In this document: positions 14,015 to 15,355 of the stretch, piece after piece | Layout: each line of letters opens with the position of its first letter | Numbering within the stretch: position 1 is the stretch's first letter | Assembly (NCBI GenBank): GCA_964604465.1 | Contig: CAZRYZ010000030.1 | Location: 1-15,355 of the forward strand | DNA length: 15,355 bases | Origin: Fluviibacter sp964604465 | GTDB lineage: Bacteria; Pseudomonadota; Gammaproteobacteria; Burkholderiales; Rhodocyclaceae | Reading direction: 5' to 3' | The notes under the pieces: model-generated | The model's input: only the letters and a program-made list of their open reading frames with translations | Database searches by the model: none | Told to the model about the DNA's origin: nothing | Program-made: the position numbers and the translations under genes

Positions 14015-15355
14015 ATCTGGCACGCGTGTTCGTGCAGCGTCCTATCGCTACAACGCTGCTGCTTGTGGCCATAACCTTGTCGGGGGCGCTGGCATTTTTC
14101 CAGCTGCCGGTTGCACCCCTGCCACAGATTGATTTCCCCACGATTTCGGTTAATGCCAAGCTACCCGGCGCGAGCCCTGAAACCATGGCGGCGACGGTGG
14201 CGACGCCACTGGAACGATCGCTGACCCGTATTGCCGGGATTACCGAAATGACTTCGGCCAGTAATCTGGGTTCGACCAACATCACCCTGCAGTTCGATCT
14301 GGACAGAAATATCAATGGCGCCGCGCGTGATGTGCAGGCGGCCATCGCTGCATCTCGTGCCTTGCTGCCTACCGGGCTGCCGTCGAATCCGACCTACCGG
14401 AAGGTCAACCCGGGCGATTCGCCCATCATGGTGCTCGCCATGACCTCGGGCACGATGCCGCTGGACCAGATCTACGACTCGGCCGATACGATCATCGCTC
14501 AGCGTCTTTCCCAGATCGACGGGATTGGCCAGGTGGTGGTGGGAGGCAGTTCGCCGCCTGCCGTGCGGATTTCAGTCAACCCGGCCATGCTGTCCTCGCT
14601 CAAGATCAGCGATGAAGAGGTGCGATCAGCGATTGCCAAGGCCAACCCGTATCTGCCTAAGGGCTCTCTGGAAAACAGCCATCGTCGATGGCAGATCCGT
14701 GCCAATGACCAGAGTAAAACCGCGGCGGATTACAAACCCGTCATCGTCGCCTGGCGTAATGGCGCCCCGGTGCGGCTTGAAGATATCGCCAGTGTGACGG
14801 ATTCGGTACAGGATCTGCGCAATGTCGGGATGACGATGGGCAAGCCCTCGGTCATCGTGATTCTGTACCGCCAGCCCGGTGCCAACATTATCGACACCAT
14901 CAACCGGGTCAAGGCGGTGATGCCGCAACTACAGGCCGCTATTCCGGCGTCGATTGATCTGGTTTCAGTCATGGATCGATCGCCGACGATTCTTTCGGCG
15001 CTGAAAGAGGTGGAGCGCTCGCTATTGCTGTCGGTCATGCTGGTCGTGCTGGTAGTCTTCCTCTTCCTGAAAGATGCCAAGGCCACGCTGATTCCCGGTC
15101 TGGTTGTCCCGATCTCGCTGGTGGGTACCTTTGGGGCGATGTACCTCCTGGGCTACAGCCTGGATACCTTCAGCATGATGGCGTTGACGATTGCCACGGG
15201 TTTTGTGGTGGACGATGCCATCGTCGTCCTGGAAAACATTTCCCGCTACCGCGAGGGGGGCATGCCGCTCCGGAAGGCTGTGATCAGGGGAGCAGGGGAG
15301 GTCAGCTTTACCGTTATCTCGATCTCCCTCTCGCTGATTGCCGTCTTTTTACCCA
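14011..15355 (+). CDS. mdtC: RND multidrug efflux pump subunit MdtC (partial, runs off the window)
   Basis: The first 448 codons are present, from a GTG start that overlaps the mdtB stop (GTGA). The product begins (M)NLARVFVQRPIATTLLLVAITLSG and continues QLPVAPLPQIDFPTISV, LPGASPETMAATVATPLERSL, GSTNITLQFDLDR and NGAARDVQAAI, matching E. coli MdtC closely and differing from MdtB in the same blocks. TM4 shows the proton-relay pair Asp401-Asp402 in GFVVDDAIVVLENISRY. The 3' half, including the TM10 lysine and second porter domain, lies beyond the window. The GTG start fits because no in-frame ATG precedes the conserved N-terminus and translation can be coupled to mdtB. Confidence 0.95.
   Translation, partial: MNLARVFVQRPIATTLLLVAITLSGALAFFQLPVAPLPQIDFPTISVNAKLPGASPETMAATVATPLERSLTRIAGITEMTSASNLGSTNITLQFDLDRNINGAARDVQAAIAASRALLPTGLPSNPTYRKVNPGDSPIMVLAMTSGTMPLDQIYDSADTIIAQRLSQIDGIGQVVVGGSSPPAVRISVNPAMLSSLKISDEEVRSAIAKANPYLPKGSLENSHRRWQIRANDQSKTAADYKPVIVAWRNGAPVRLEDIASVTDSVQDLRNVGMTMGKPSVIVILYRQPGANIIDTINRVKAVMPQLQAAIPASIDLVSVMDRSPTILSALKEVERSLLLSVMLVVLVVFLFLKDAKATLIPGLVVPISLVGTFGAMYLLGYSLDTFSMMALTIATGFVVDDAIVVLENISRYREGGMPLRKAVIRGAGEVSFTVISISLSLIAVFLP

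Overview
This window looks like core chromosome from a proteobacterium of medium-high GC, most likely a betaproteobacterium. The support is an EF-P with arginine at position 32 beside its rhamnosyltransferase EarP, a typA end, and a full-length mdtABC-type efflux operon. A gammaproteobacterium with EarP cannot be excluded from sequence alone. The genus is not resolved.

Layout. (1) 1-272: the 3' end of typA/bipA (+), then a bidirectional terminator shared with efp. (2) 291-2179 (-): a short DUF1289 four-cysteine protein, earP and efp, all in one direction. EarP would modify the EF-P made by its neighbour. (3) 2228-4277 (-): a membrane-bound PAS histidine kinase followed 4 nt later by a FixJ/NarL-type response regulator. 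(4) 4409-7234 (+): a divergent OmpR-type regulator with a degenerate receiver, then a DUF485 small membrane protein overlapping an ActP-type acetate/cation symporter, closed by a strong UUCG terminator. A near-perfect palindrome lies between the divergent regulators, and one half-site recurs before the DUF485 gene. The block reads as a carboxylate (probably acetate) uptake system with its own sensors. (5) 7336-9261 (+): umuD-umuC, error-prone DNA polymerase V. This UmuD carries an extra N-terminal ~70 residues and has a perfect inverted repeat just upstream of its start. (6) 9394-9469 (-): tRNA-Asn(GUU) with a clear promoter, converging on umuC. Between them lie a terminator-like hairpin and a 29-nt perfect inverted copy of the tRNA anticodon region. 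(7) 9572-15355 (+): mdtA-mdtB-mdtC, a tripartite RND multidrug exporter with two different RND pumps; mdtC runs off the window.

Most of the window is ordinary housekeeping and transport. The parts most worth a second look are the umuDC cassette with its candidate self-operator, the tRNA-Asn fragment next to it, and the palindrome plus degenerate response regulator in front of the symporter operon. No CRISPR array, insertion sequence, integrase or phage gene was seen.
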